Positions 16,907-24,014 of a DNA stretch of 32,588 nt are shown here, piece by piece. The notes beneath the pieces were generated by a model. It saw only the letters and a program-made list of their open reading frames with translations, did no database searches and was not told where the DNA came from. This DNA is from Nitrospirota bacterium. GTDB lineage: Bacteria; Nitrospirota; Leptospirillia; Leptospirillales; Leptospirillaceae. How positions within the stretch are numbered: the stretch's first letter is position 1; each line of letters opens with the position of its first letter. The DNA lies in NCBI GenBank assembly GCA_021801345.1, contig JAJYYA010000050.1, forward strand, positions 1-32,588. The letters run 5' to 3'. A program made the position numbers and the translations under genes.

Positions 16907-17368
16907 TTACGATAATGAACTGACGACTACGTGGCAGAGGGCACAAAGGTATCGAGCCCCCTCGAGCGCAGCCGCCGCAGCCTCTTCTGTGGGGGGAGAG
17001 GTTGCGGGTGTTTCGAAGGGGTCTCCGAATGTCATGAAATCGCTTCCTCCGAAGGAGGCGGACTCGTTCGTGGACGGTGCCGACTCTCCCAAGATCTGCT
17101 CGATTCGGTCCCAGTCTCCGGAGGGAGGAAGGGAGATCTTGTCTTTGGAGGCTAGCAAAAGTGGGGCGGGCTTCTGAAAACGGTTCCATTCGATTCCGGC
17201 AGAGAGGAGAAGTGCCTGGGCTAAAAAGTCCAGAGCTTCGCGAGATTCCCTGATCGCATCTCCCCAGTCCTTTTTCGAAAAGAAAAGTTCTGCGGATCTG
17301 ATTCTGGTTCCGGCGTTCCAGAGATTCCGGCGTGCGAGGCTTGTGCGGCGTTTTTCCTGACGGCTCAT
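16907..17368 (-). CDS. Hypothetical protein, weak HEPN-like N-terminal half
   Basis: The family is not firmly recognised. From the ATG at 17368 the product has 153 residues; a TTG at 17410 in frame would add 14, and neither has a clean ribosome site. The N-terminal half looks like a helical pair (LARRNLWNAGTRIRSAELFF, then WGDAIRESREALDFLAQALLL), a pattern of alternating Ala and acidic/basic residues seen in small HEPN proteins, although the catalytic RxxxxH motif is not visible. The C-terminal half is Ser/Pro/acidic and probably disordered, with a final helix and Cys-Ala-Leu-Cys. It converges with arsM, the stops being only 13 bases apart. Confidence 0.5.
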   Translation of the reverse strand: MSRQEKRRTSLARRNLWNAGTRIRSAELFFSKKDWGDAIRESREALDFLAQALLLSAGIEWNRFQKPAPLLLASKDKISLPPSGDWDRIEQILGESAPSTNESASFGGSDFMTFGDPFETPATSPPTEEAAAAALEGARYLCALCHVVVSSLS

Positions 17369-17682
17369 TAGGGGAAGGCTTCCTACGATGTGCTTCAGTG
17401 CCTCCGACAAATGAAGGGGATCTCGGCGGCCACTCCCACATCCCGGAGACGTCTGCGATTTCCTTAAGGGCGAAGAAGGTGGTTATCCGGTACGTGTTCC
17501 CCTCATGACGTCCTCGTGGTCAGTCAATGGAAGGTCCCCGGCAAACGTCACGGGTTGAGATCCTCATCTTCCGTGAATGAAGGGAGTTTTATTCCAGCCC
17601 GATACTCTCAATGGTCGATGAGCTGAAGAAATATTGGCATGTCGGAAAAAGAAATTCAAGATCGTGCATTCCTTTCTCCGCG

Positions 17683-17850
17683 CTAAAGTGCGAGGGCCTT
17701 CCGCGCATTTAGGTTGACATCCTCCCATCCCTCTCGCTCCGCTCGCAGCAAAGCGGGAAGGAAGGGGATTCCGGCGGAGCGTCAGGCCAAAAGCCTCTGA
17801 CCCCTTCGGTGGGTTCCTGCGTCACGGAAGCGGCCTTCCGCACCCTTCTT
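17683..17850 (-). ncRNA. Probable omega (guide) RNA region at tnpB 3' end
   Basis: In TnpB elements the guide RNA scaffold comes from the end of the gene plus the right end. Here the right-end hairpin (CTAAA-GCG paired with CGC-TTTAG, 17683-17712) overlaps the tnpB stop codon, and the last coding stretch is atypical in composition and encodes a Ser/Arg/Cys-rich tail. The 5' limit is a guess. The guide would be the bases just below the right end. Confidence 0.45.
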
Positions 17851-19016
17851 CCGGGTCCGGCGGGTCTTACGTCTTCTCCACAGGCAAGCCGGGCATGTCC
17901 TGCCCTTAGAATATTCTTTGCCGCATTGAGATCGGCATTCTGAACGGTTCCGCACGACTGACAGACGAACCTGGACTGCGTTTCCCGGTTTTCCGGAGAA
18001 ACGTGCCCACATTCCGAACAAGTCTGGGAGGTGTAGGCCGGAGGAACTAAAACAAGCATCCCTCCGGACCAGTCCAGCTTGTAGTCGAGCTGTCTCCGGA
18101 ATTCTCCCCATCCCTGTCGAAGAATCGACCGGTTGAGACCGGATTTGGCCCGGACGTTCTTTCCGGGGGACTCGACCGTTCCTTTCGCGGACCGGCTCAT
18201 GTTGCCCACACGAAGATCCTCCAGAACGACGACCGCGTGGCTTTTGCAGATCGTGGTGGAAGTCTTGTGCAGGAAGTCGGCGCGAACGTCCGCGATCTTC
18301 CGGTGGAGCGCCCGGACCCGGTTCCGGGCCTTCTCCCGGTTCCGGCTTCCCTTCTTCTTCCGGGAGAGGTCTTTCTGGGCGTGCTTCAGTTGTTTTTCAA
18401 GCCCCGAGAGGTCCGGGGCCAGGATGACCGTCCCGTCCGAGAGCGTGGCGAAGCGGACCACTCCAAGGTCGATCCCGACGATTCCCGGAGAGGGGTGGGA
18501 GGGAACCGCGACCTCCCGCTCCGTCTGGATCATGACGAACCATTTGTCGCCGGATCTCCGGACGGTCACGTTCTTGATTGCGCCCAGAACCTCCCGGCTC
18601 TTGCGGTATGTGACCCATCCGACCTTCGGGAGAAAGATCCGGGCATTGGGACAGTCGAGCTTCACGCCCTGTGGATACCGGAAGGAATCGTTTTGGCCCT
18701 TCTTCCGGAACGTTGGGAAGCCTGCCCGCTTCTCGAAGAAGTTCTGGTAGGCCCGGTCGAGATCCTTGAGGGACTGTTGGAGAACCTGGGAATGGACACC
18801 GGAGAGCCAGACCGTCTCGGAATCCCGTTTCCAGAGAGGGAGGAGATTCGCCGTGCCGACATAGCCTAGATGTGTCTCCCCGGCCTCGTGCCGGGCAATC
18901 TCAAGCGCCAGCGCCCGGTTGTAGACATACCGGCACGACCCGGCGAATTGCCGAAAAAGGCTTTCCTGCGAAGGTGTTGGTTCCATCCGGAACCGGAAGG
19001 CTTGAAGGCGTTTCAT
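17709..19016 (-). CDS. tnpB: TnpB RNA-guided nuclease, apparently intact
   Basis: This 435-residue protein is of the family ancestral to Cas12. The N-terminal helix-turn-helix-like region (AFRFRMEPTPSQ, CRYVYNRAL) and middle region are complete. The RuvC-type triad is Asp183 (GIDLGV), Glu266 (VLEDLRV) and Asp362 (ADLNAAKNI). A zinc ribbon Cys333-Cys336/Cys352-Cys355 lies between the last two. All catalytic residues are present, so it may be active. The family uses an omega RNA from the element to cut DNA and favour element retention. The ATG has no Shine-Dalgarno sequence and sits 7 bases after a -10-like element, suggesting leaderless translation. The last 50 residues are probably shaped by the overlapping RNA. 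Confidence 0.93.
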   Translation of the reverse strand: MKRLQAFRFRMEPTPSQESLFRQFAGSCRYVYNRALALEIARHEAGETHLGYVGTANLLPLWKRDSETVWLSGVHSQVLQQSLKDLDRAYQNFFEKRAGFPTFRKKGQNDSFRYPQGVKLDCPNARIFLPKVGWVTYRKSREVLGAIKNVTVRRSGDKWFVMIQTEREVAVPSHPSPGIVGIDLGVVRFATLSDGTVILAPDLSGLEKQLKHAQKDLSRKKKGSRNREKARNRVRALHRKIADVRADFLHKTSTTICKSHAVVVLEDLRVGNMSRSAKGTVESPGKNVRAKSGLNRSILRQGWGEFRRQLDYKLDWSGGMLVLVPPAYTSQTCSECGHVSPENRETQSRFVCQSCGTVQNADLNAAKNILRAGHARLACGEDVRPAGPGRRVRKAASVTQEPTEGVRGFWPDAPPESPSFPLCCERSERDGRMST

Positions 19017-19023
19017 GGCTTCG

Positions 19024-19034
19024 ATTCTACCACA
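19024..19034 (-). promoter_or_regulatory. Extended -10-like promoter element of tnpB
   Basis: On the minus strand TGTGGTAGAAT ends 7 bases before the tnpB ATG. Transcription would begin at or next to the start codon, leaving no leader. No good -35 is seen. The short inverted repeat AAGGC/GCCTT at 19039-19050 lies just upstream. Confidence 0.4.
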
Positions 19035-19054
19035 CTTAAAGGCACGCCTTATAT

Positions 19055-19074
19055 CCTCTCCCTGAACGGAGAGG
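19055..19074. repeat. Hairpin in left end of tnpB element
   Basis: CCTCTCC and GGAGAGG form a perfect 7-bp stem with a 6-base loop. It lies inside the element's left end, between the outer hairpin at 19093-19115 and the gene. It could serve as a structural feature of the end or shield the gene from outside transcripts. Confidence 0.5.
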
Positions 19075-19092
19075 TCTTACGGCGCTTTTTCG

Positions 19093-19115
19093 ATAAATGC
19101 GTTTAATGCGCTTAT
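19093..19115. repeat. Outer left-end imperfect hairpin
   Basis: On the + strand ATAA-(AT)-GCG pairs with CGC-TTAT around a 7-base loop, with a two-base bulge. The layout matches the right-end hairpin at 17683-17712, as expected for subterminal palindromes recognised by Y1 transposases. Confidence 0.45.
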
Positions 19116-19192
19116 AGGGAGCGTCTCTGTCCGCCTAAAGAAGCTGTGGGAGAGCGTCAGTCGGTCTTGTCGAAAAAATTGGGAAAAGTTGT

Positions 19193-19222
19193 TTGACTCT
19201 CTCTTCTCCGATTGAGTATGAT
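19193..19222 (+). promoter_or_regulatory. Putative sigma70 promoter of ccsA operon
   Basis: TTGACT and TATGAT are separated by 18 bases. Transcription would begin near 19229, giving a leader of about 67 bases before ccsA. This is one of the best promoter matches in the window and lies about 80 bases outside the insertion element. Confidence 0.6.
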
Positions 19223-19295
19223 ACTGCGAAAATTGTGTGACAACCTCCGGCAAGAATCTTTCCGGACCACTCTCCCCCAAAAGGAGTCATAGAGG

Positions 19296-20546
19296 ATGAA
19301 GCTTTACGAGCACGAAGCCCTTGGCGCAATTTTTAAAAAATACAAAATTCCGGTTCCCCGTTACGTCTTCGCTACAGAGATGACAGATGCCGTGCAGCAG
19401 TTTGTCGAAAAGGAAGCCGGCGTTGTTGTGAAGTCCATGGTCCTTGTCGGGAAACGGGGCAAAGCCGGTGCTGTAAAGGTTGTCTCCGACAAAACGAAGG
19501 TGGCTGAGGTGGTCAAAGACCTCGCCACGAGAGAGGTCTACGGAGAGAAATCGATCGGGGCTTTGGTTGAAGAAAAGCTCGATATTGAAAAGGAGTTCTA
19601 TCTTTCGGTCACATACTCGACGAAGGATCGGGCACCTGCGATCATTTTTAGCGAGCACGGCGGAATGGATGTCGAAGAGATCGATCCAAAGCTTATCCAT
19701 ACGCATATTATTCAGGATGTCCGTTCGGTCTATCCTTACCAGATTCGTCAATTTCTGGCCGGGATCGGATTCTCTGACAAGGAGCTTCTTCGTCCCCTCT
19801 CAGAGGTCATTGTCAATATTTACAATGCATTTGTTGGCGCCGAGTGCCGGCTTCTTGAGATCAATCCCCTTGTGGTGGCCCGCTCCGGAGACAAGCGAAA
19901 GATCGTCGCGGCAGATGCCGTTGTGATTCTTGATGATGATGCCTCCGTCAACCCGGCAGTGGTCTATGGTGCCAGGAGCGCGCAGGGAAGGCCCATGACC
20001 CAACGGGAGCAGGATGCCGTCCTTATCGATCAGGGCGATCACCGCGGAAAAGCAGGCTCTTACGTAGAGCTCGATGGTGATATCGCGATGATGACCTTCG
20101 GTGGCGGGGGCTCGACCGTGACGGCCGAGACGGCGATTGAAGCCGGTCTCAGGATTGCAAACCTGACAGACATCGGCGGGAACCCTCCAGCAGAAAAGAT
20201 GTATCGGATTTCGCGGATTATTCTTTCCAAGCCAGGCCTCAAAGGTGTTCTTGTCTGCGGCGGAACGGCGAGCAATACGCGTATAGATGTCACGCTAGGC
20301 GAAGGATTGGCCAAGGCTCTCGATGACATGAATGCCGAAGGAAAGCTGGACAAGAATCTTGTCTGGGTCGTGCGTCGCTCTGGTCCGGAGTATGTCAAGG
20401 GGCTCAAGATGCTCCATGAATGCTTTGTAAGAAACGGGATCCGCGGGGAGATCTACGACTCCCAGCTTCCGATCACAGAGGCCCCGATCCGCTTGAAGGA
20501 GCTGATGATCAAGCATATTGGATACAAGCCGGAACAGGTTGTCTGA
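19296..20546 (+). CDS. ccsA: Citryl-CoA synthetase large (ATP-grasp) subunit
   Basis: This 416-residue subunit, with CcsB, ligates citrate to CoA using ATP, the first half of the two-step citrate cleavage known from Hydrogenobacter thermophilus. It is a relative of succinyl-CoA synthetase beta: MKLYEHEALGAIFKKY matches the SucC start, GKRGKAGAVKV replaces the [10 protein letters not shown] nucleotide loop, and ECRLLEINPLVV and the GGGGSTVTAE segment are present. It is longer than SucC (395 residues) and differs through the C-terminal domain. The ATG is preceded by AAGGAG with a 9-base gap. Single-enzyme ATP-citrate lyase subunits are an alternative, but a separate short citryl-CoA lyase gene downstream supports the two-enzyme form. 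Role: acetyl-CoA release in the rTCA cycle. Confidence 0.88.
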   Translation: MKLYEHEALGAIFKKYKIPVPRYVFATEMTDAVQQFVEKEAGVVVKSMVLVGKRGKAGAVKVVSDKTKVAEVVKDLATREVYGEKSIGALVEEKLDIEKEFYLSVTYSTKDRAPAIIFSEHGGMDVEEIDPKLIHTHIIQDVRSVYPYQIRQFLAGIGFSDKELLRPLSEVIVNIYNAFVGAECRLLEINPLVVARSGDKRKIVAADAVVILDDDASVNPAVVYGARSAQGRPMTQREQDAVLIDQGDHRGKAGSYVELDGDIAMMTFGGGGSTVTAETAIEAGLRIANLTDIGGNPPAEKMYRISRIILSKPGLKGVLVCGGTASNTRIDVTLGEGLAKALDDMNAEGKLDKNLVWVVRRSGPEYVKGLKMLHECFVRNGIRGEIYDSQLPITEAPIRLKELMIKHIGYKPEQVV

Positions 20547-20574
20547 CACCTGTCACAATACTGGAGGAAATGAC

Positions 20575-21558
20575 TTGAAAGGAACCGTCTATCTCAATGA
20601 CAAAACTGGGGTTGTCGTGATCGGGGCGACCGGTCGCGAGGCCTCTCAGGTCATCAAGGAGTCCGAAGCTCTTTACCCGGGAATCGTCAAGGCCGGAATC
20701 ACCCCCGGAAAGGGCGGCAGCACCGAACTTCCCGTTCCCGTCTTTGACACCCTTGCCGAGGCCGTTTCCGATCCGAAGGTCGGAAAGCTTCTCAATACGG
20801 CACTTATCTATGTCCCTCCCGTCTCGGTTCTGGATGCGGTGATGGAGTGTCTCGACAACGGGATCAAGGTCCTGTATATTATCACCGAACATGTGCCCAT
20901 TCGCGATTCTGAGATCATCTACCAGGAGAAGGTTCGCCGGGGAGCGATCATCGTGGGCGGAACGAGCCTCGGTTGTTTCGTCCCTTCTGTTGGGAGAATC
21001 GGTGCGATCGGCGGGAAAGATCCTTCTGTAGCCTTTCGTGATGGCGGAATCGTTGTTATCTCGAAGAGTGGTGGTCTGACCGTGACAACCGCGGAGATGT
21101 TCAAGCGCCGCGGCTGGGGAACCTATATGGCCCTGGCGATCGGGGGAGATATTATCTCCAACACCACCTATTCGGATGTTCTCAAGGAAATCAAGGGCGA
21201 TCCGAAGGTCAAAGGAGTTGTCATGCTCGGCGAGCCCGGAGGCTCTTATGAAGAGCAGGTTGCCGATCTGATTACTTCTGGTGGCTTTGACAAGCCGGTG
21301 GCCGCCTTCATCTCCGGACGCTTTCAGGAGAGAATGCCTGAAGGTGTGGCCTTTGGCCATGCCGGCGCTATTGTTGAGCGTGGGATGGGCAAGGCTACCG
21401 ACAAGATCTCCCGTCTTGAAGCTGCGGGAAAAAAATATCCGGTGAAGGTTGCCTTTTACTATCACGATCTGGTGAAGGCGATCGAGTCGCTCGGCGTTCC
21501 TCGCGACTTCGAGGACAGCACTGCCGAGCACGTAAAGCCCCTGTATTCGACGATATAG
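20575..21558 (+). CDS. ccsB: Citryl-CoA synthetase small subunit
   Basis: This 327-residue CoA-binding subunit partners CcsA. It resembles SucD: a CoA-binding GATGREASQ segment, ITPGKGG, SKSGGLTV, and the phospho-histidine loop FGHAGAIVERG with His262. The C-terminal extension beyond SucD (KVAFYYHDLVKAIESLGVP) fits CcsB of Hydrogenobacter. The start is a TTG at 20575, with GGAGG 7 bases upstream. A near ATG at 20570 is out of frame and stops at once, and the longer upstream extension lies inside ccsA. The stop is 37 bases before the 54-aa membrane protein gene. Confidence 0.88.
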   Translation: MKGTVYLNDKTGVVVIGATGREASQVIKESEALYPGIVKAGITPGKGGSTELPVPVFDTLAEAVSDPKVGKLLNTALIYVPPVSVLDAVMECLDNGIKVLYIITEHVPIRDSEIIYQEKVRRGAIIVGGTSLGCFVPSVGRIGAIGGKDPSVAFRDGGIVVISKSGGLTVTTAEMFKRRGWGTYMALAIGGDIISNTTYSDVLKEIKGDPKVKGVVMLGEPGGSYEEQVADLITSGGFDKPVAAFISGRFQERMPEGVAFGHAGAIVERGMGKATDKISRLEAAGKKYPVKVAFYYHDLVKAIESLGVPRDFEDSTAEHVKPLYSTI

Positions 21559-21595
21559 GGGTTGGTAAGTCAACGCTGAAGGGGGGTGAAGGCAA

Positions 21596-21760
21596 ATGGC
21601 AGAAGAAAGAGCGCAGATGGCAACAGGTCCCGCGATCATTGGGGGGATCGTCATTCTCGCAGGACTCCTTTTTTTCATCATCTTTCTCGGACAGGGCGCC
21701 GAAAGTGCCAACCACATGAAGGGCTGGCTTCCTGGTTCTTCCACGCATCTGTGGCCGTAA
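21596..21760 (+). CDS. 54-aa single-helix membrane protein
   Basis: This small gene has an ATG preceded by a purine-rich GGTGAAGG stretch and a 54-codon frame ending in TAA. The product has a charged N-terminus (MAEERAQ), one hydrophobic helix at about 13-31 rich in Ile, Leu and Phe (AIIGGIVILAG, then FFIIFLG), and a polar 20-residue tail containing NHMKGW and ending in HLWP. It is the last gene before a strong terminator, so it is co-transcribed with ccsAB. No family is recognised. It could be an accessory subunit, a membrane tether, or a small component of an unrelated respiratory complex. Reality is supported by codon usage, the start region and position between ccsB and the terminator. 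Confidence 0.65.
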   Translation: MAEERAQMATGPAIIGGIVILAGLLFFIIFLGQGAESANHMKGWLPGSSTHLWP

Positions 21761-21797
21761 AGCACTAATTCCCGCATTCCTTTATCCGGATTCTTTT

Positions 21798-21846
21798 GCC
21801 CCTTCCCTCCCCACACGATCGATGGTGGAGGCAAGGGGCTTTTTTT
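21798..21846 (+). terminator. Rho-independent terminator of ccs operon
   Basis: A long stem pairs GCCCCTT.CCTCC with GGAGG.AAGGGGC and is followed by seven T residues. It closes the ccsA-ccsB-54-aa transcript, so acn needs its own promoter in the following 150 bases. AT-rich sequence at 21841-21900 is the likely place. Confidence 0.85.
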
Positions 21847-22004
21847 GATTTTTGATTCGTGTCATAATATTGTGACGCAAAATTAATGATTCAGAAGTAG
21901 TCCTGTTTTGCGATGTTTTGTCAGAGAGCCGGGGCGGCTCATCGTTTGAGCCGGTCTCATTGCCCCGGAAAGAATGGACCCCTCCCCCTTAAGGAGATTA
22001 AGCA

Positions 22005-23927
22005 ATGGCGCTTAACCTGACCCAAAAGATTTTCAAGAACCACTTGGTTTCCGGAGAAATGGTCGCGGGCAAGGAAGTGGCTATCCGTATCGACCAGACC
22101 CTGACTCAGGATGCAACCGGCACGATGTCCTACCTTCAATTCGAAGCGCTGGGCCTCGATCGCGTGAAAACTGAACTCTCAGTCTCCTACGTCGACCATA
22201 ATATGCTTCAGACCGGCTTCGAGAATGCCGATGACCATCGTTACCTTCAAACAGTTGCCGCCCGATACGGGATCGTCTTTTCCCGCCCCGGTAACGGAAT
22301 CTGCCACCAGGTCCATCTCGAGCGGTTCGGGAAGCCTGGAAAAACTCTTCTTGGCTCCGACAGCCACACGCCAACCAACGGTGGTCTTGGGATGATCGCC
22401 ATCGGGGCTGGCGGCCTTGACGTGGCGCTTGCCATGGGTGGTGAGCCCTTCTACACCGCCATGCCAAAGGTTGTTCTTGTGAAGCTTACCGGGAAACTCC
22501 AGCCATTTGTTTCGGCAAAGGATGTCATTCTCGAGCTTCTTCGTCGGCTTACCGTCAAGGGCGGCGTCGGACGGATTTTTGAATACGGTGGTGAGGGGGT
22601 GGCGAGCCTTTCCGTTCCCGAACGTTCAACGATTACAAATATGGGTGCTGAGCTCGGCGCAACGACCTCCATATTCCCTTCCGACGAGCAGACTCGGAAG
22701 TATCTGAAGGCTCAAGGCCGTGAGAACGATTACGTTGCCATGGGTGCCGATCCGGGGGCGACCTACGACGAGACAGTCGAGATCGACCTGAACACGCTTG
22801 AGCCGCTGATTGCCCAGCCTCATTCGCCGGACAACGTCGTAAAGGTCCGCGAGATTGCCGGGACGCCGGTGAGCCAGGTGGCCATCGGTTCCTGCACGAA
22901 CTCCTCCTACAAGGATCTTCTTGGCATCGCCGCTATCATGAAGGGCAAGACGGTGCATCCTTCGGTGAGCCTCGGGTTTTCCCCTGGATCTCGTCAGACG
23001 CTTGAGATGATCTCCCAAAATGGTGTTCTTGGAGACCTGATCACCTCGGGTGCACGTCTTCTTGAGTCGGCCTGCGGTCCCTGCATCGGAATGGGATTCG
23101 CTCCCCCATCGGGCGGCGTTTCGGTCCGGACCTTCAACCGCAACTTCGAAGGACGTTCCGGCACCAAGGATGCCAAAGTCTATCTGGCGAGCCCTGAAGT
23201 GGCCGCAGCCTGCGCCATTACCGGCGTCATTACCGACCCCCGGGACCTGGGCGTTGAACCAAAGTCGATCGACCTTCCAGAAAAGTATGTTCTCGATGAT
23301 CGCATGATGATCTTCCCCCCGAAGGACGGGAAGGGAATCGAGGTTCTCCGCGGCCCCAACATCAAGCCTCTTCCGACACGTGACCGTATCTCCGACACGG
23401 TGACCGGGTCTGTTCTTCTCAAGGTCGGGGATAACATCACGACCGACCATATCATGCCGGCGGGGGCCAAGGTCCTGCCGCTTCGATCCAATGTTCCAGC
23501 TATTTCCCAGTATGTCTTCGAGTCGGTCGATCCGACCTTTCCCAAGAGGGCAAAAGAGGCTGGCGGCGGATTTATTGTCGGAGGAACGAACTATGGACAG
23601 GGATCGAGCCGCGAGCATGCCGCTCTGGCCCCGATGTACCTGGGCGTCAAGGCGGTGATCGTCAAGGGTTTTGCCCGGATTCATCTGGCAAACCTCATCA
23701 ACTTCGGAATCCTTCCCCTCACATTCGCCAATGAGGCAGACTACGACAAGATCGACCGGGATGACCAGCTTGAGCTGACAACCTCCGGGATTGAAAAGGG
23801 TACGCTCGTTCTCAAAAATCTGACGAAGAAGCTCGATATACCCGTCAAGCACTCCCTGACCGCTCGCGACCTTGAAATCGTCCGGGCCGGAGGGACCTTG
23901 GCCTACGTCAAGGGACGTGCCCGATAG
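22005..23927 (+). CDS. acn: Aconitate hydratase (short, Aquifex type)
   Basis: This 640-residue enzyme interconverts citrate and isocitrate through a [4Fe-4S] cluster. The cluster ligands are Cys297 (IGSCTNSS), and Cys357 and Cys360 (ACGPCIG). Other signatures are SDSHTPTNGG, GGEPFYT, VGGTNYGQGSSREHA for the swivel domain, and FARIHLANLINFGI. It is much shorter than AcnA or AcnB (about 870-890 residues) and fits the class described from Aquifex. Isopropylmalate isomerase is unlikely because both halves are fused and the rTCA neighbours fit. ATG is preceded by AAGGAG with an 8-base gap. In this organism it would run in the reductive direction, making citrate. Confidence 0.93.
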   Translation: MALNLTQKIFKNHLVSGEMVAGKEVAIRIDQTLTQDATGTMSYLQFEALGLDRVKTELSVSYVDHNMLQTGFENADDHRYLQTVAARYGIVFSRPGNGICHQVHLERFGKPGKTLLGSDSHTPTNGGLGMIAIGAGGLDVALAMGGEPFYTAMPKVVLVKLTGKLQPFVSAKDVILELLRRLTVKGGVGRIFEYGGEGVASLSVPERSTITNMGAELGATTSIFPSDEQTRKYLKAQGRENDYVAMGADPGATYDETVEIDLNTLEPLIAQPHSPDNVVKVREIAGTPVSQVAIGSCTNSSYKDLLGIAAIMKGKTVHPSVSLGFSPGSRQTLEMISQNGVLGDLITSGARLLESACGPCIGMGFAPPSGGVSVRTFNRNFEGRSGTKDAKVYLASPEVAAACAITGVITDPRDLGVEPKSIDLPEKYVLDDRMMIFPPKDGKGIEVLRGPNIKPLPTRDRISDTVTGSVLLKVGDNITTDHIMPAGAKVLPLRSNVPAISQYVFESVDPTFPKRAKEAGGGFIVGGTNYGQGSSREHAALAPMYLGVKAVIVKGFARIHLANLINFGILPLTFANEADYDKIDRDDQLELTTSGIEKGTLVLKNLTKKLDIPVKHSLTARDLEIVRAGGTLAYVKGRAR

Positions 23928-23948
23928 TCTTTGTGGTGTGACAATTGT

Positions 23949-23978
23949 GGGGACCGGTCTGCCCGGTCCCCTTTTTTT
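23949..23978 (+). terminator. Rho-independent terminator between acn and ccl
   Basis: A perfect 9-bp stem GGGGACCGG/CCGGTCCCC with a 5-base loop is followed by seven T residues. It lies only 36 bases before the ccl start codon. Confidence 0.85.
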
Positions 23979-24014
23979 GGCTCTATTTCAACTACCCCAT
24001 GGAAAGGATTCCGG

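Larger units (their letters stand above)
17683..19115 (-). mobile_element. Stand-alone tnpB insertion element (IS200/IS605 superfamily, IS1341 type)
   Basis: The element consists of one tnpB gene between hairpin-forming ends. No tnpA (Y1 transposase) is present on either side, so movement would need a TnpA from elsewhere. The given limits are the outer edges of the two end hairpins. True ends are probably a few bases outside and cannot be fixed, because this superfamily makes no target duplication. The two end hairpins share a similar layout, CTAAA..GCG/CGC..TTTAG on the right and ATAA..GCG/CGC..TTAT on the left, which supports them as a pair. The element lies between the arsM region and the rTCA operon and is transcribed away from the latter. 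Confidence 0.8.

Noticed and set aside
19296-21558. ATP-citrate lyase subunits instead of citryl-CoA synthetase
   Set aside because: ATP-citrate lyase carries the lyase domain fused to one subunit. Here the small subunit is only 327 residues and the lyase is a separate gene.
20509-21834. 441-aa open frame on the minus strand opposite ccsB
   Set aside because: It runs through the ccsB gene and the 54-aa gene in antisense and shows only low-complexity translated sequence.
22626-23852. 408-aa open frame on the minus strand opposite acn
   Set aside because: It is antisense to a fully supported aconitase and has no family motif.
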